From the NCBI GenBank assembly GCA_009801085.1, contig VNWV01000061.1, positions 1 through 39,021 of the forward strand: a DNA stretch of 39,021 nt, read 5' to 3'. Positions 20,702 through 31,393 of the stretch are shown one piece after another. The DNA is from Lasiodiplodia sp. COLG20. Taxonomy: Eukaryota; Ascomycota; Dothideomycetes; Botryosphaeriales; Botryosphaeriaceae. Numbering within the stretch: position 1 is the stretch's first letter; each line of letters starts with the position of its first letter. The translations under genes were made by a program, and so were the position numbers. The notes under the pieces were generated by a model. It saw nothing but the letters and a program-made list of their open reading frames with translations, was not told the origin of the DNA and did not search any database.

Positions 20702-23236
20702 CTACTCCTCAAAAAAGATGTTGTACTGCTTCTCCAAGACCTTTGCGACCATAGACCCAGCGCCAGAAGCAATCATTCCCTCCAGCTCATGTGCTACATT
20801 GTCCAGCAGCTGCGAATTTGCGCTTTTGGTCCGCCTTGACTCGAATACCGGATAGTTCGCGGCCTGTTCCCGAGCCACCGAAGCATGGAGGATGTATCCC
20901 ACAACAAAAGGCAGCTCGCTTTCCTTCTCGATGTACGAAGGCCCGTACATCTGCCGTAGCTCTTCAGCACACGCGTCCTTAACCGCCCTCAAAAGCCTCC
21001 AGCAGAACCGGTGCAACAGCGCAAAGTCAAAAGACAGCTCAAGCACCTCGCCCTGCAGTGCATTCCTCAACTTCTCAAGCAACTCTTCCACGGTCAGCCT
21101 ACCAACAGCCTGCTGATGCACCCGCGCCGCCTTCTTATCCCGCGCTTTCACATTTTTCACAAGCCCAAACTGCTGCTTCTCCCCTTCCTCCGTCTCGAAC
21201 GTCTCCTCGTCCGACATATCCGCATCCTCCTCCCACGCATTCAACTTGCCCAGCAGCGCCCTTACCTCCTCATGCGTAAAGCCGGCCCCCTTCCCCCCAC
21301 CACTCGCGTACCTCGCCCGAAACGCCTCCGCCACCTTAGCCTTCGCCTCGAGCCCCCTCGGCCCATTCCGCGAGACCTGCGGCCGCGTCTGCTTGCGGCC
21401 GCCCTGCGCCGCAAAGTTCGCCGCCGAGTACCCCATGGCAAGCATAAACCGCTGCAGAAAGATCTCCGGCGCCGCCTCCGCTCGCGCAGCGGTAGGCAAA
21501 GCATCCATCTCGGCCACCACACTCATGACGTCCATGTCCTTCCACGCGCTCCGCAGCAGGCCCGTCTGCCTTACGGCGTTGTACAGGTGCGCGCAGCACA
21601 CCGTCGCGCCCCACGCGTTAGCCAGCGCGACGCCCGCCTCGCCGAAGTCCATCTTGAGGCCGTACGCGACGAGGCCGCAGAGCAGCGGGTGCTGGGAGAG
21701 GAGGTGGCGGTCGGCGGGCGGCGGGCGGCGGTAGCGGAGCGAGGTTTCGCGGATCGGGTCGCCCTTGGCCCAGGTTTCGATGCGGTACTTGATGAGGTGG
21801 AAGAACTCGTCGTTGGAGCGCGGCCAGGTGTCGATGGTCATGGAGGTAGAGGCGTGGAACTTGTCGTGCTGGTCGATGGAGCCGAGGATGTGGTTGGCCG
21901 TCTTTTCCATGTCGATTAGGCCGCGGTGGATTTGGTCGCGCATCCGGTGGTGGATGTCGAGGTAGACTTGCGCGGCTAGGATGGTCGAGAGGCTGATTTT
22001 GTGCGTGTCGAAGGCGGTGCGGAGACCGCGGACGAGCTCGTCCTCGACGGGCACGTAGCCTCGCATTCGGCAGAGCAGCGCGAATTCCGGGAGGATTTCC
22101 ATTAGCACGACGGTGTCTTCTTGGTGCTTTTGCCTAGCATTTTTCTTGCGCCGGTCACTTGACGGGTCGTAGGTGCCGTAGAAGCCCTCCCTGTAGATGG
22201 GGATGTTGGTGGGGCCGACAAGCTTGACAAAAGCCCGGAGAAGCTGGTAAGTAGGCCACATGAAGGGAGTGACTGCGTCGTAGACTTGAAAGTTTAGAGC
22301 GTCGTCGGGTTGAGAGCGGTGATTCGGGTCTTGGCCCTGGGTCCAGCAGGTCGCCATGTACCAGGATGTCAACATGCGCTCAACTCCACTGTGTTTCTCA
22401 AACAAGCTCTCAACATCTTCTTCAAGGCGGCGAGCGAACTCAAGGGCAGTGTTGGTGGTGATGGAGGCTGCCACAATGTCGCACATGCCTATCTTGTAGG
22501 CAATCCATGTCTTTGCAATGGCGGTCCGGAGACGGTTGAAGTCTTCAAGAATCAGGCCGAATACGGTGCAGGCTTCATCCAGATCCTGCGGCTGCTCTGA
22601 TTGGTAGTCTGGGTTGGTCTTGCTTGGCTGGGCAATATCAGGTGCGTTGATGAATGCCTCGGAAGGCTCTGAAACGGCAAGGTGGCTGAAAGGATTGGTC
22701 ACAGTGTCAATTTCCTCAGCAGCCTTGTTTTTCTCGGGATCAGCGTGGGAAAAGTATGGTTGTAAGATATTTTTCACGTGCTCCAGAATACCGACAAAGT
22801 ACGAATGGCGCTTATCCGAGTCCTCGTCGTCTTCGGTACGGTCCTGTTGGGAAACCAGGGTCTGTGCATGCTTCTTCCGAACGTTGATGGCGCGGTTCAA
22901 CACAGTGGCAATGGATGGGGGTACCTTCACCGGGGGCTTTGTAGAGTCAGCAATGAATTCGGCCAATGCTACAAAATCTTTGATGGCGATAGTGTACGAA
23001 GGCTTGGGTGGCGAGGTAGTAGTTTCGGTAGGCTGTTCTTCCACCTCCTTCGCTTTCTTGCGTGCCTTTGTCTTTTTTCTCCGAGAGCGTGGAGCGGGTT
23101 GCGCTGTTGTAGGTGAAGGCTGAAGGAGGTCAATTGAGTAGCCGCAGCGCCTTGCGGTGGATGCCAGCCATGCGGCAATGACATTGGTGTCTTCTTTGTA
23201 TTGTTCATAGCTACTGATAACGAAACCAGGAAGCAT
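20702..23236 (-). CDS. DUF6604-domain protein
   Basis: An intronless frame of 844 codons. The ATG at 23236 begins MLPGFVISSYEQYKEDTNVI; the upstream frame opens only at a TTG. This N-terminus, followed by AAWLASTARRCGYSIDLL and a basic KKTKARKKAKE segment, is the signature of the fungal DUF6604 family (about residues 1-260). The remainder is mostly helical, with pieces such as YMATCWTQGQDP and FHLIKYRIETWAKGDP as in full-length members, and an acidic patch DADMSDEETFETEEGE near residue 670. There are no signal peptide or membrane helices, so a cytosolic or nuclear location is likely. The biochemical role of the family is unknown to me. Coding-strand composition switches from C-rich (5' half) to G-rich (3' half) near 21640. 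Confidence 0.85.
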   Translation of the reverse strand: MLPGFVISSYEQYKEDTNVIAAWLASTARRCGYSIDLLQPSPTTAQPAPRSRRKKTKARKKAKEVEEQPTETTTSPPKPSYTIAIKDFVALAEFIADSTKPPVKVPPSIATVLNRAINVRKKHAQTLVSQQDRTEDDEDSDKRHSYFVGILEHVKNILQPYFSHADPEKNKAAEEIDTVTNPFSHLAVSEPSEAFINAPDIAQPSKTNPDYQSEQPQDLDEACTVFGLILEDFNRLRTAIAKTWIAYKIGMCDIVAASITTNTALEFARRLEEDVESLFEKHSGVERMLTSWYMATCWTQGQDPNHRSQPDDALNFQVYDAVTPFMWPTYQLLRAFVKLVGPTNIPIYREGFYGTYDPSSDRRKKNARQKHQEDTVVLMEILPEFALLCRMRGYVPVEDELVRGLRTAFDTHKISLSTILAAQVYLDIHHRMRDQIHRGLIDMEKTANHILGSIDQHDKFHASTSMTIDTWPRSNDEFFHLIKYRIETWAKGDPIRETSLRYRRPPPADRHLLSQHPLLCGLVAYGLKMDFGEAGVALANAWGATVCCAHLYNAVRQTGLLRSAWKDMDVMSVVAEMDALPTAARAEAAPEIFLQRFMLAMGYSAANFAAQGGRKQTRPQVSRNGPRGLEAKAKVAEAFRARYASGGGKGAGFTHEEVRALLGKLNAWEEDADMSDEETFETEEGEKQQFGLVKNVKARDKKAARVHQQAVGRLTVEELLEKLRNALQGEVLELSFDFALLHRFCWRLLRAVKDACAEELRQMYGPSYIEKESELPFVVGYILHASVAREQAANYPVFESRRTKSANSQLLDNVAHELEGMIASGAGSMVAKVLEKQYNIFFEE

Positions 23237-23872
23237 GGCCGCTGAAACTGGATCCAAACGCAAGTATGATGTTAGCAATATCTCCTAATGATGGAACGTA
23301 GATGAGTATAAGAGATGAAGGGTGCGTGTTGTAATAATGAGAATCAAGAAATTCCATCGTGTGGACCCTGCCCGTGCGGATTATTCCTCACCCGTGGGTT
23401 AATATCACGTGTTCTTCGTTACACAAGCTTTCACTCCGGGCCCGTTTGCTCTCACACGGGAACAGGTTCGTTGGGCTCAACTTCAAGGATGAAAAAGTTG
23501 TTGAGGAGACCAATCGACCCAAGTTACGGTGTAAAAGAATTGTACTATATATAGAGAATATTCCCGTGTTAAATTATAGATTAAAAGAAGAATAGAACAA
23601 TATTTTTAACAAACAAATAGAAAAAGGGAAGTAACTCCACAGATAAATACGGCATCGGCTGGTGATGGTGTAAGAGCAAACCAGAATGGTCCGTGCAGAG
23701 TTTGCTTGCGAGGGAGTATCTGGATGATCCACAATGTTCCCCTCTCTTCATTTGTTGTTTATTAGGTAATGGCCCATATATCTTCTGCGCTGTCCTATAG
23801 ATAGCTTATGGATCACTCTGTGTATTCTCGCAGACCCGCAATCAACAACAATGGCGACTACTCCAGACGAGG
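23237..23872. other. Divergent intergenic region (DUF6604 and PRiA4-like genes)
   Basis: A shared upstream region for two divergent genes. It is AT-rich at 23540-23640. An ATG at 23851 in a strong AACAATGGCG context lies 22 bases before the chosen start of the next gene, out of frame with it. No other feature was recognised. Confidence 0.5.
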
Positions 23873-24753
23873 ATGACACATATTTTCTTCGTACGCCTGC
23901 TCAAAAGCGAAGACCCCACCATCTCACGCATTCTCTGCGTGCCAGCGGACCTCGACTTCAGCGACTTCCACCTGGTCCTACAGGCAGCATTTGGCTGGGC
24001 TGAGGCGCATCTCTACCGCTTCACCGTCTCTGAACCGCGCCCTGCCGGCGAGGTATGTCGGAACTCACGGTTCCCTCGCAATTGTGTCTACCGCCTTGAG
24101 CTAACATTCGCGGAAGGAGCATGACCGCTTCATTCGCAAAAACAAAGACCTCCTCTCGATCGAACATTCTGACCCAGGCTGGGCTTATCAAGATGCCATG
24201 ATGGCCCAAATGGCTCGTCTTACAGGCTGCCCAGAATCACCTCGCGTCCCGAGAGCCCTTGCGTCGGAACGTACGCTCGCCAGCGTGTTCGCCAACCCGC
24301 AATTCACCGATGGCAAAGCAGAGGTCGTGTATGCATACGACTTTGGCGATGGCTGGAGGCACGAGATCGTTTACCTCGGCAAGGCGGACGGAGAATTCGC
24401 GAAGAGGCAGATTGGCAAGGGCGTCGTAAACGGTCAGAAGACCTGGTGCGTCGGCGGAGAGGTACGCTATCCCTTCTTTCTCCCACAGGGCTCTTCTGTG
24501 GTGGGACAGCTTCAAATACTAATCGATCGCGCCGACATTACAGGGCCATCCGTGCGCGGAGGACTGCGGTGGACGGAGTGGATGGAAGAAACTTAAGCAG
24601 GCTTTCGCGGACGGTGCGCAGGGTGGTGAGCGCGTTGATGAGCTGCGGACGTGGTACAAGACTCACTGTCTCAACGGCGAGCGCGATGGTCTTAACCCTT
24701 GGAAGTGGGATATCTCCGAGGTCAACCAAAGGCTCGCGGCCTTGCATTGCTAA
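23873..24753 (+). CDS. PRiA4_ORF3-like (plasmid pRiA4b Orf3 / IS1096 Orf3 family) protein
   Basis: Three exons, 23873-24052, 24117-24461 and 24544-24753, give 244 residues with both introns in phase 0. Family marks are RILCVPADLDFSDFHLVLQA and FGWAEAHLYRF at residues about 19-50, YDFGDGWRHEIVYL at about 134-147, CAEDCGGRSGWKKL at about 179-192, and a terminal WKWDISEVNQRL. These match the MM3350-like fold known from bacterial plasmids and insertion sequences and widely spread in fungi. No enzymatic role is established. The start is uncertain: an ATG 22 bases upstream has a better context but is one frame off, so it is either a short overlapping upstream frame or a sign of an early indel. The frame from 23873 already contains all conserved N-terminal elements. 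Confidence 0.75.
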
Positions 24754-26125
24754 GTTAGTGGGACGCACGCGCTGTTGTCTTCTTAGAATATGCGCCGCAG
24801 GCTACGATGTCTTCTATGGCGATATCAGGGCTGTTGGTATATTGCTGCCCTTTTCAATCGGTTTGAAGTGTTTCTGTTGCCATTGCGGTTCAAAAATTGA
24901 TAATTTCCTGATTAATCAGATCTTAGAACCGGCGCTCCATTCCATGCAGCAGGGGCTACATTCTGCATACTTGAATGTCTGCGAATGTTGCATGCATTGG
25001 CATTGACTAGTACTAATATCAAGACGTCGTCAAGACTAGGTTGCTGTACCGGATTGAGCAAAGCGTTGTTTCAGTGAAACATGAGCATTACTTCATTATT
25101 CCAATGCATACTTGGGAGGAATACCTTTGCTCTGCTGGACAGGCGAGAAGATTTCGTTAGGCGGAGAGGCGAGGCAAGGCCATTACACGCGAGGTAACAC
25201 ATATCTAGCCCAATGAGAAGGGCGGCACACGTGGCGGAGTATCGCCTCCAAGATCAGCGTGGACCCCACAGCAAGGAAAATCTGCGGAAGATCATCTTAG
25301 ATTCCCTCTAAGGGAGAATTAATTAGAGTGTAGTCTGAATCCATGCGAAAAGGCGGAAGACTTTGGGCACATGGATAGTCCAAGTCGTACACTGACCAGA
25401 CCGAGTTCATTAGGCGACATAAAATTCGGGGAGGAATAAAGCTACACGACGGACACGGGTTCATCAATACATGGGGCAAAACTCAGCCTGACTATTCAGC
25501 TGGTGCGGGGTGCCTGTGTAACGAGCACAGGCTGCGCCCAATGTAAGCAGGCGCCTTCCCGTAGCCTGAAACAATAGGGCTTCCTAAGCTTAAGCACCTA
25601 TTAAAGTGCACTTAGAGAAAATGTGGAGAATGAAACTACTATTACAAACCAAGTTCTGAACGGACTTGATTGGCTCAAAGGTCCAGCATACGCCACTTAC
25701 ACAATAGCGGCTTGTGAATCGCTTCCCATAGCATACAAAAAGCTAGGCATAAGCACTACTGCAGTGCAGAAGCTTTATTTGTCTGCGAATAGAGGAATAC
25801 CAATTCTGGCCTTTTGATATCGTTCGACGCCAACTGGTCAGCACACCCTCTGCCATCTTCTATATTTCCGATCTTACTTCCCGAGAAGATAAGCAACAAA
25901 ATCTGACTCTTATTACCTGTCCTGACTTTTGATTTTCTCAAACATGGACATCTCTCCTTCCGAACGGCATCAATGCGATGGCAAAGAGCATTTCTCACAT
26001 TCACCTGATCATGCTGAGATAAGCATTTTGAACTCCTCGTGCGTTGAATCAGAGGTCTAACATGCTTTTTCCACAGGTCTGGACTTCCTGGTAAATCTCA
26101 TCCCTTAACTGACGCAGAGCCACTA
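24754..26125. other. Intergenic, 1.4 kb
   Basis: No gene was recognised. It contains a perfect 7-bp inverted repeat with a 7-base loop at 25512-25532 (GCCTGTG/CACAGGC), without tRNA-like surroundings. The last 300 bases are the probable 5' UTR and promoter of the membrane-protein gene. Short frames at 25623-25817 and 25756-26004 lack coding features. Confidence 0.45.
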
Positions 26126-28324
26126 ATGGACACGGCGGCCTCGCAGCGGACTTCGAACTCGAAAATTAAGACAGCGTTGAAGACTCTCAAGCTCAATGCT
26201 ATATACTCGCTCTATCTTGGTATGCGAGGCGTTCGCTTACAGGAAGAGCCAAAGGTCGCACTACATACTCATCGGGGCTACGCTTTCCTCGGCGGCATGA
26301 TTCATTTCATTCCGGTCGGAGCATCTTTGGCATTGGCCTTCATTAATATCCGAGAGCTATACGTGGGAGACCAGCTCGCCGGGCCCCTTGGCCAAGACAC
26401 GCAGAAGTTCGCAGGGCTCCAGTTCGCAGCGAAGCTTCATGAGTTGGTTATACTATCATCCGTGACAGCCATCGTTCTCACGTACATTCGCAAAATCATT
26501 CTCTACGGAGATTGCCTGCCATTTGGAGCATTGTTTGCGGGACAACAGTTTAGGGATCTCAGTTTCCTCTGGTCTGCGGAATTATGGGCCACCATTCGTC
26601 AACGCAAGCGCCGTGACAGAATCCAGTTCAACTCGTTCATAGCCCTATTGGTCACCAGTACCCTTCTCAGCGTCTCGGTTGGACCATCCACAGCACAGCT
26701 TATGCGCCCCCGACTGGATGATTGGCCTGTAGGAGGAACTACCTTCTGGCTGAACGCCACAAACGACACCATATTCCCAACAGTTCTAAACTCTTCACCG
26801 AAATGGGACCACTGTCGTATTGATACAGGAGACTTTTCATGTCCACATGGGGGGTGGCAGATGATCAACACCGGCTTTTGCCCCTCACTTGCTACTCTAA
26901 CCGCCGGAGGAACGTTACCAGACCTTCTGGTGGTGCATGGAATGCGCTCCCATCGCTCTATGTGGCCAAAAACGCGTCGCGGAACCTCGCGAACAAAGTG
27001 GCCCCTTTACTCGAATGCTTATACTAGAGCGAGTGTCCCGATGTCGTCTATCGCTGACAGCACAATCGAAATTGGGAGATTCTGGGCCTTTGCTGCCGCG
27101 CATGTGCAGAAAAACAAAAGGTTCATGGCACGCAGAGATGTTAAATTTTCTGTCGATTCTCCGCAACCAGCAGTGGCGACCATGTGTCGAGTCCAAAATA
27201 TTTCGGATGATGCAATCCCAGACCAGCTTTTATGGTTCCCAAACTTGACGAGCGTGGAATACAAAGACCGAAACGACAACGCGGTATCGGGCTCTGCGAG
27301 CTTTGACTACATCGGATTTCGAGAAGAGGGGGCGGTCCCGACTATTTTGGGCCTCCTCAAGTCGAGTAGTGAGCCCTACGTCTTGTGGTATGAAGCATTA
27401 GAGGGATTGGGTAGTACCTTGCAGGCTGTCGCAATTTTCCCCGATGCCGGCTTACCAAACATCAGTCAATTGTACTCATGCAGTTTTGACAGCCGATATT
27501 TTCCAGCTACGACAAGTTCTGGGAAGAAAGATGTCAAATTGTCGTTCTTTGAGAATGAAGGCGATTATTGGCTGCGTGGAATTTTCAACTCAGACTATCC
27601 GCAAATTTCCATGTCACCCGGCTGGGCCCAATACCTCAACCCAGAAATTCAAAGTGAAGGGTCGACTGCTTTTGCACAAATGACCAAGACGGCTGGGATG
27701 TGGAACACTTTTACTGCGCCAGATCAAGGGTTTGTGCAGGTAATCGTTGAGGCTATACTCGCCACGATGACACTGAACGGAATATCTCGCGCCGACTACG
27801 GCATCTCGATAGCCGGCAGAGCCAAAGGCACTAATACTTCCACCCCCAAGTTCCGGCCTCCACCTAATGCTTTCTTAAACGAGCTGCTACCGCGCAAGTA
27901 TCTGGGAGATGGTGGCAAAGCCTACGAGATCACCGACGAGGAATTGAAAGCCGCGACACAATTCAAAGCACGCGTCTTCGCCACTGGATATGCCTATACA
28001 TGTCGGGGTGCAGCTCAAATTGCAGCTGTGGCAGTTCTGATTCTGTACTCAGTCTTGGCCATCGGCCATTTCTGCTATATGCTGAAGACTGGGGAGCAAT
28101 CCAATGCGTGGGACACGACACCCGAGCTCGTCGCGCTAGCCATGAACTCGACCCCTACCCAGAGGCTAAATAACACTGGTGCTGGAATAGATACAAATAA
28201 TTTGTTCAAAGAGATTGTCAAAGTTCAAGTAAAAGATGGGGATCGCTTGGAATTCGTGTTTAGTGATACGGAAGAAACACCGGATGTTACGAACGCTTTT
28301 CACAAGAATCAGTATTATGGATAA
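26126..28324 (+). CDS. Multi-pass membrane protein with large ectodomain, unknown function
   Basis: An intronless frame of 732 codons from ATG at 26126. Three hydrophobic segments lie near the N-terminus (about 52-74, GGMIHFIPVGASLALAFINI; 104-126; 168-188) and one near the C-terminus (about 629-653, IAAVAVLILYSVLAIGHFCY). Between the third and fourth lie about 440 residues with several N-glycosylation-type sequons (NATNDT, NISQLYS), a Cys pair (CRIDTGDFSC) and a TRASVP/WAFAAAHV segment. This layout is common among lineage-expanded fungal plasma-membrane proteins of unknown function. The 79-residue tail is polar. The stretch around residues 270-300 (HRSMWPKTRRGTSRTKW) is unusually basic for an ectodomain, and the +1 frame is also open there, so a pair of compensating indels is possible. 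I do not recognise a named domain. Confidence 0.75.
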   Translation: MDTAASQRTSNSKIKTALKTLKLNAIYSLYLGMRGVRLQEEPKVALHTHRGYAFLGGMIHFIPVGASLALAFINIRELYVGDQLAGPLGQDTQKFAGLQFAAKLHELVILSSVTAIVLTYIRKIILYGDCLPFGALFAGQQFRDLSFLWSAELWATIRQRKRRDRIQFNSFIALLVTSTLLSVSVGPSTAQLMRPRLDDWPVGGTTFWLNATNDTIFPTVLNSSPKWDHCRIDTGDFSCPHGGWQMINTGFCPSLATLTAGGTLPDLLVVHGMRSHRSMWPKTRRGTSRTKWPLYSNAYTRASVPMSSIADSTIEIGRFWAFAAAHVQKNKRFMARRDVKFSVDSPQPAVATMCRVQNISDDAIPDQLLWFPNLTSVEYKDRNDNAVSGSASFDYIGFREEGAVPTILGLLKSSSEPYVLWYEALEGLGSTLQAVAIFPDAGLPNISQLYSCSFDSRYFPATTSSGKKDVKLSFFENEGDYWLRGIFNSDYPQISMSPGWAQYLNPEIQSEGSTAFAQMTKTAGMWNTFTAPDQGFVQVIVEAILATMTLNGISRADYGISIAGRAKGTNTSTPKFRPPPNAFLNELLPRKYLGDGGKAYEITDEELKAATQFKARVFATGYAYTCRGAAQIAAVAVLILYSVLAIGHFCYMLKTGEQSNAWDTTPELVALAMNSTPTQRLNNTGAGIDTNNLFKEIVKVQVKDGDRLEFVFSDTEETPDVTNAFHKNQYYG

Positions 28325-28915
28325 GCAGGGCTCATGACTTCATTCGGTTTTCTTTAAATTGATTGAATCCTGGACAAGCGCTTGCAAGCCGGTGAGGGTA
28401 TTATGATGCGTGATGCTGGGCGTGGAGTTGAGTTTTACAATTCACGTACTTGAACCGATCTCCCACTTTCTGTCATATTTATCAATCATACCCCACAGCT
28501 TCCGATTCGCGGAAAATGATTTCTGCGGGTGAGGGACATCTTTGTATTTTGAGACACTCTTTGCTTAGCCCCGCTTTGTGCCACATGTAACTTCAAGTAT
28601 TTAATTAATACTCCAGGCAGTACGGGCATTAATGACTGGTGAAAATCTTTAACGACGAGGTGCTGAAACTGGGTGGTTGGTTGGCTCCGGCCTCCACATA
28701 ACTTGGGGATGGTGATACACTTATTCCCGTCAGGCCTTGCCACTGTTCATGTTGATCGCCGCGCACGTTTGCCGCGTTATTCGCATGTCTTTCCACATCA
28801 AACCAAGCTACTCATACATCACTCATGCTCATGAAACAAAAAATATTTTATTCGCCTCATTACTTTCATGACATCACTCCATGACATAGTGTACTCGATT
28901 AGACAGGTTCACTGC
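28325..28915. other. Convergent intergenic region holding repeat copy A
   Basis: It lies between the 3' ends of the membrane-protein gene (plus) and the PD-(D/E)XK-like gene (minus). Most of 28497-28741 is the diverged repeat described separately. The rest is AT-rich and shows nothing else. Confidence 0.5.
28497..28741. repeat. Diverged repeat, copy A (pair with 31402-31745)
   Basis: By eye this matches 31402-31745 in the same orientation in several blocks: TGCGGGTG.GGGA near its start, CTTAGCCC then TGTGC.ACA.GT, then GGGCATT, then TAACGA followed by CTCCGGCCTCCAC against GCGCCGGCCCCCAC. Copy A lacks about 75-100 bases present in copy B and is richer in A/T at mismatches. No ORF with transposase features was found. 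It is probably a relic of a non-autonomous element. Confidence 0.5.
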
Positions 28916-31393
28916 TCATTCTGGAAGAGCAGCAACGGGGAAAATAACCGTACAATGACATTTTTCAACAACAATCGAACTCAGTTTTCCAAACGCTTCC
29001 TCATTGACGACCTTCCGCATCTCGTCGTTCAGGACTGGGCGCAGAACCTTCATTGCCTCGCCTCCGCATCTTGCGTGTAAAATAGCTATGAGATGGTTGT
29101 TAGCCCACTCTCGATCCTCAAGCATTTGCCATTCCAAATCTTTCCTATATTTATCCCATGTATTGCCAGAGGATGAGCGAGCCGCGGGAGCACCTGGGCT
29201 ACTTATGATGCCGTGGAAACCGGAGCACGAGCTACACCACTGGATTGGGGCATTCCGAAAAGTCTCCCAAAGCTGCTCGATCGTTGCCTGCCGTATTGCT
29301 GACAATACACTTTTCAGCTCTGCAATTCCACTCCCACTCAGTCTTTCGATTGCCATTTTGATCCACCAATCGATATCTTCTTGTTTAAGGGGCTCTCCAA
29401 ACCGGTGTACCGTTTCATGGAAAGGTCCAGGGCAAGAGACTGCATTCTCCACTGTTGAAGATGTCTGATCGATGGATACATCAGTACCATCGTCATCATC
29501 GCCGTGTATGTCCGAGTCCCTTCCGTTCTCCGTGCCAAACACAAGTGAAACTGGATTTTCCCCTTCATTGGAGCCTTCCTCGGAGCTTGTCTTGTCGATA
29601 TATTCGAAACAATCGTAGTATTCGCTCCCGAAGTTCGAAGAAAACTCGGAGCTACCGTCGCTATCGCTGTAGTCAGAGGACTCATACTCCTCGTCCGCGG
29701 AGTCAGTTACGGACGCCTCGGAGCCATTGAACCTGGTTCGCGGCTCAGACAACTTGTAGATGTGATAGCGGCCCCACCCATTAAATTCTCCGCTATGGAT
29801 GGATGGAGAGCGAGATAAATCCAGATCGTGTTGAGCCAGACGTGATTGCGACAACAGGAGTCCGCTTTGCTGACTACTTTCCGATGCGTTGATACGATTT
29901 GAGCTGCCTTGTTCCTCATTTTCATTTCTTGCTTCGAAATTGGCCATCTGTCCTCTTGATGGGGTTTCGATATTTATTTCAGCCTCATTAGAAGGTGTTC
30001 GCGGGGAATGATACGCTGTATCGATGGATGGAGGGGTCAAATAGACTCGTGGAGAAGAGTCAGGATCCATACGAGGTGGAGATACCGGCGGCGTTTGAGG
30101 CCGTGTAGAGCCCAGCCGTTGTCGGACCTGACTAATGCAAGCAGAAATCCTTGCCCTCAGGATCCGGGATGCCCAGACGTGCATATTTCCAATAATGATA
30201 AGGGTGGATAGAAACCCCCACATCGTATCAAGTCTGGCCTCCCATATGCAAACCATCTTCTAGGAAGCGTCAGTAATGTGTTTATATTACTCTTGCGATG
30301 TGTGGGTACAAACGTGACCAAGAATGTCATCTCCATTGCGGGCGAGAAAGGTCAACCACACTCTCAAGTCAGCGCCAACACTGGTGAATGCAATGATCGG
30401 GTTGGGATCCACAGGGATTCCTGATGCTTCTTCAAGGCGATACTGAAGTGAAAGGGCTGCAGAGCTAGCATTTGCAGCTTGACAGTAGCAAAACCCCATG
30501 GCATCCGCTCGTGCATGGAAACATTTGACCTCTACTATTGCCCAGGGAAAGCATAGTAGATCGGCCGCTGACAATCTCTCTCTTTTCTTCTTTTGAAGTC
30601 CGGTGGTGGCCGTGGTAGTAATCATATTGTTTGTGCATAGGTGCTCATGCACCTCAAGAGAGAAGTTTTTCGCCGACGTCTCCTGGTGGAATCCTCTCGG
30701 AATGTTGCTTTCCGACGCAATAATAGGGAACCCGTATGTCAAGTCCGGCTTCGGTCCAGTTGGAATCCGTGAGGATGGATCAAGATTTGGCCTCGACTTC
30801 ATTGCTCCCCAATAGATATTCGCGCCACTACCCACTCTGGTTAGAAGGTTTTATTTCATGTATACCCTTCGTGGAATAACCTACACAGACCAACGGTCGA
30901 ACAGATTGCTGTGATAATTCATTAACTTAGCTCAAATAGAATAGCGACTGGCTTACTTATAACTCGTTCTGTCTGGATAGATATCCTCATATCTCTTGAA
31001 GATATTGATGCGCAGAAAATGTGTTACGTCGTCCTCCGTCCAGTTCTTGATGCCATCCTTAAACTTATCCAGTATTCGCATGCAGTCGTTGATCTCAATG
31101 CCTTCGACAGTTGATTTCCGAATGCTGTACCGCAAGGGCTGGAAGTAGGCGGATTCAGGTGGAATACTGCATTCGCCATTGCGCAATTCCCCACCTTCTT
31201 TCTCCAACTCCATTCTCCACTCCTCTGGTATCTTCTTGTCGAAATTGAGGAGAGCTTGCCTGAATACCTGAACATATTCTGGGAGTCTTCCGGCTGGAGT
31301 GCTACCATCTTCTGGGCTCCACGGCTCATCCTCATAGAAGATGCTGTGAGACTCCAGGATGTCCCTGCTAAGTTTTGGCTTTTCGTCGGTCAT
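28916..31393 (-). CDS. PD-(D/E)XK-like protein with long acidic serine-rich region
   Basis: Three exons, 31393-30957, 30836-30314 and 30259-28916, give 767 residues with phases in agreement (introns of 120 and 54 nt). Residues about 175-182 (KPDLTYGF) and 242-250 (FPWAIVEVK), then QAANASSAAL, follow the order PD...ExK-helix of the PD-(D/E)XK nuclease-like domain in fungal proteins of the DUF7924 kind. The exon-2/3 junction GHK-MVCIWEARLDTMWGF matches the typical ending of that domain. A long low-complexity region follows (about 355-590), rich in Ser, Asp and Glu (DEEYESSDYSDSDGSSEF). The C-terminus is helical with a CSSCSGFHGI motif that could bind a metal. Active nuclease function is inferred, not shown. 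The gene lies between two diverged repeat copies, one ending almost at its start codon. Confidence 0.7.

Noticed and set aside
21011..21919. Plus-strand open frame of 302 codons
   Set aside because: It is antisense to the DUF6604 gene, rich in Arg/Leu/His as expected from the complement of GC-rich coding DNA, and has no domain.
25512..25532. Perfect 7-bp stem with 7-base loop
   Set aside because: No cloverleaf partner stems, no T-run terminator context in a eukaryote, and hairpins of this size occur by chance.
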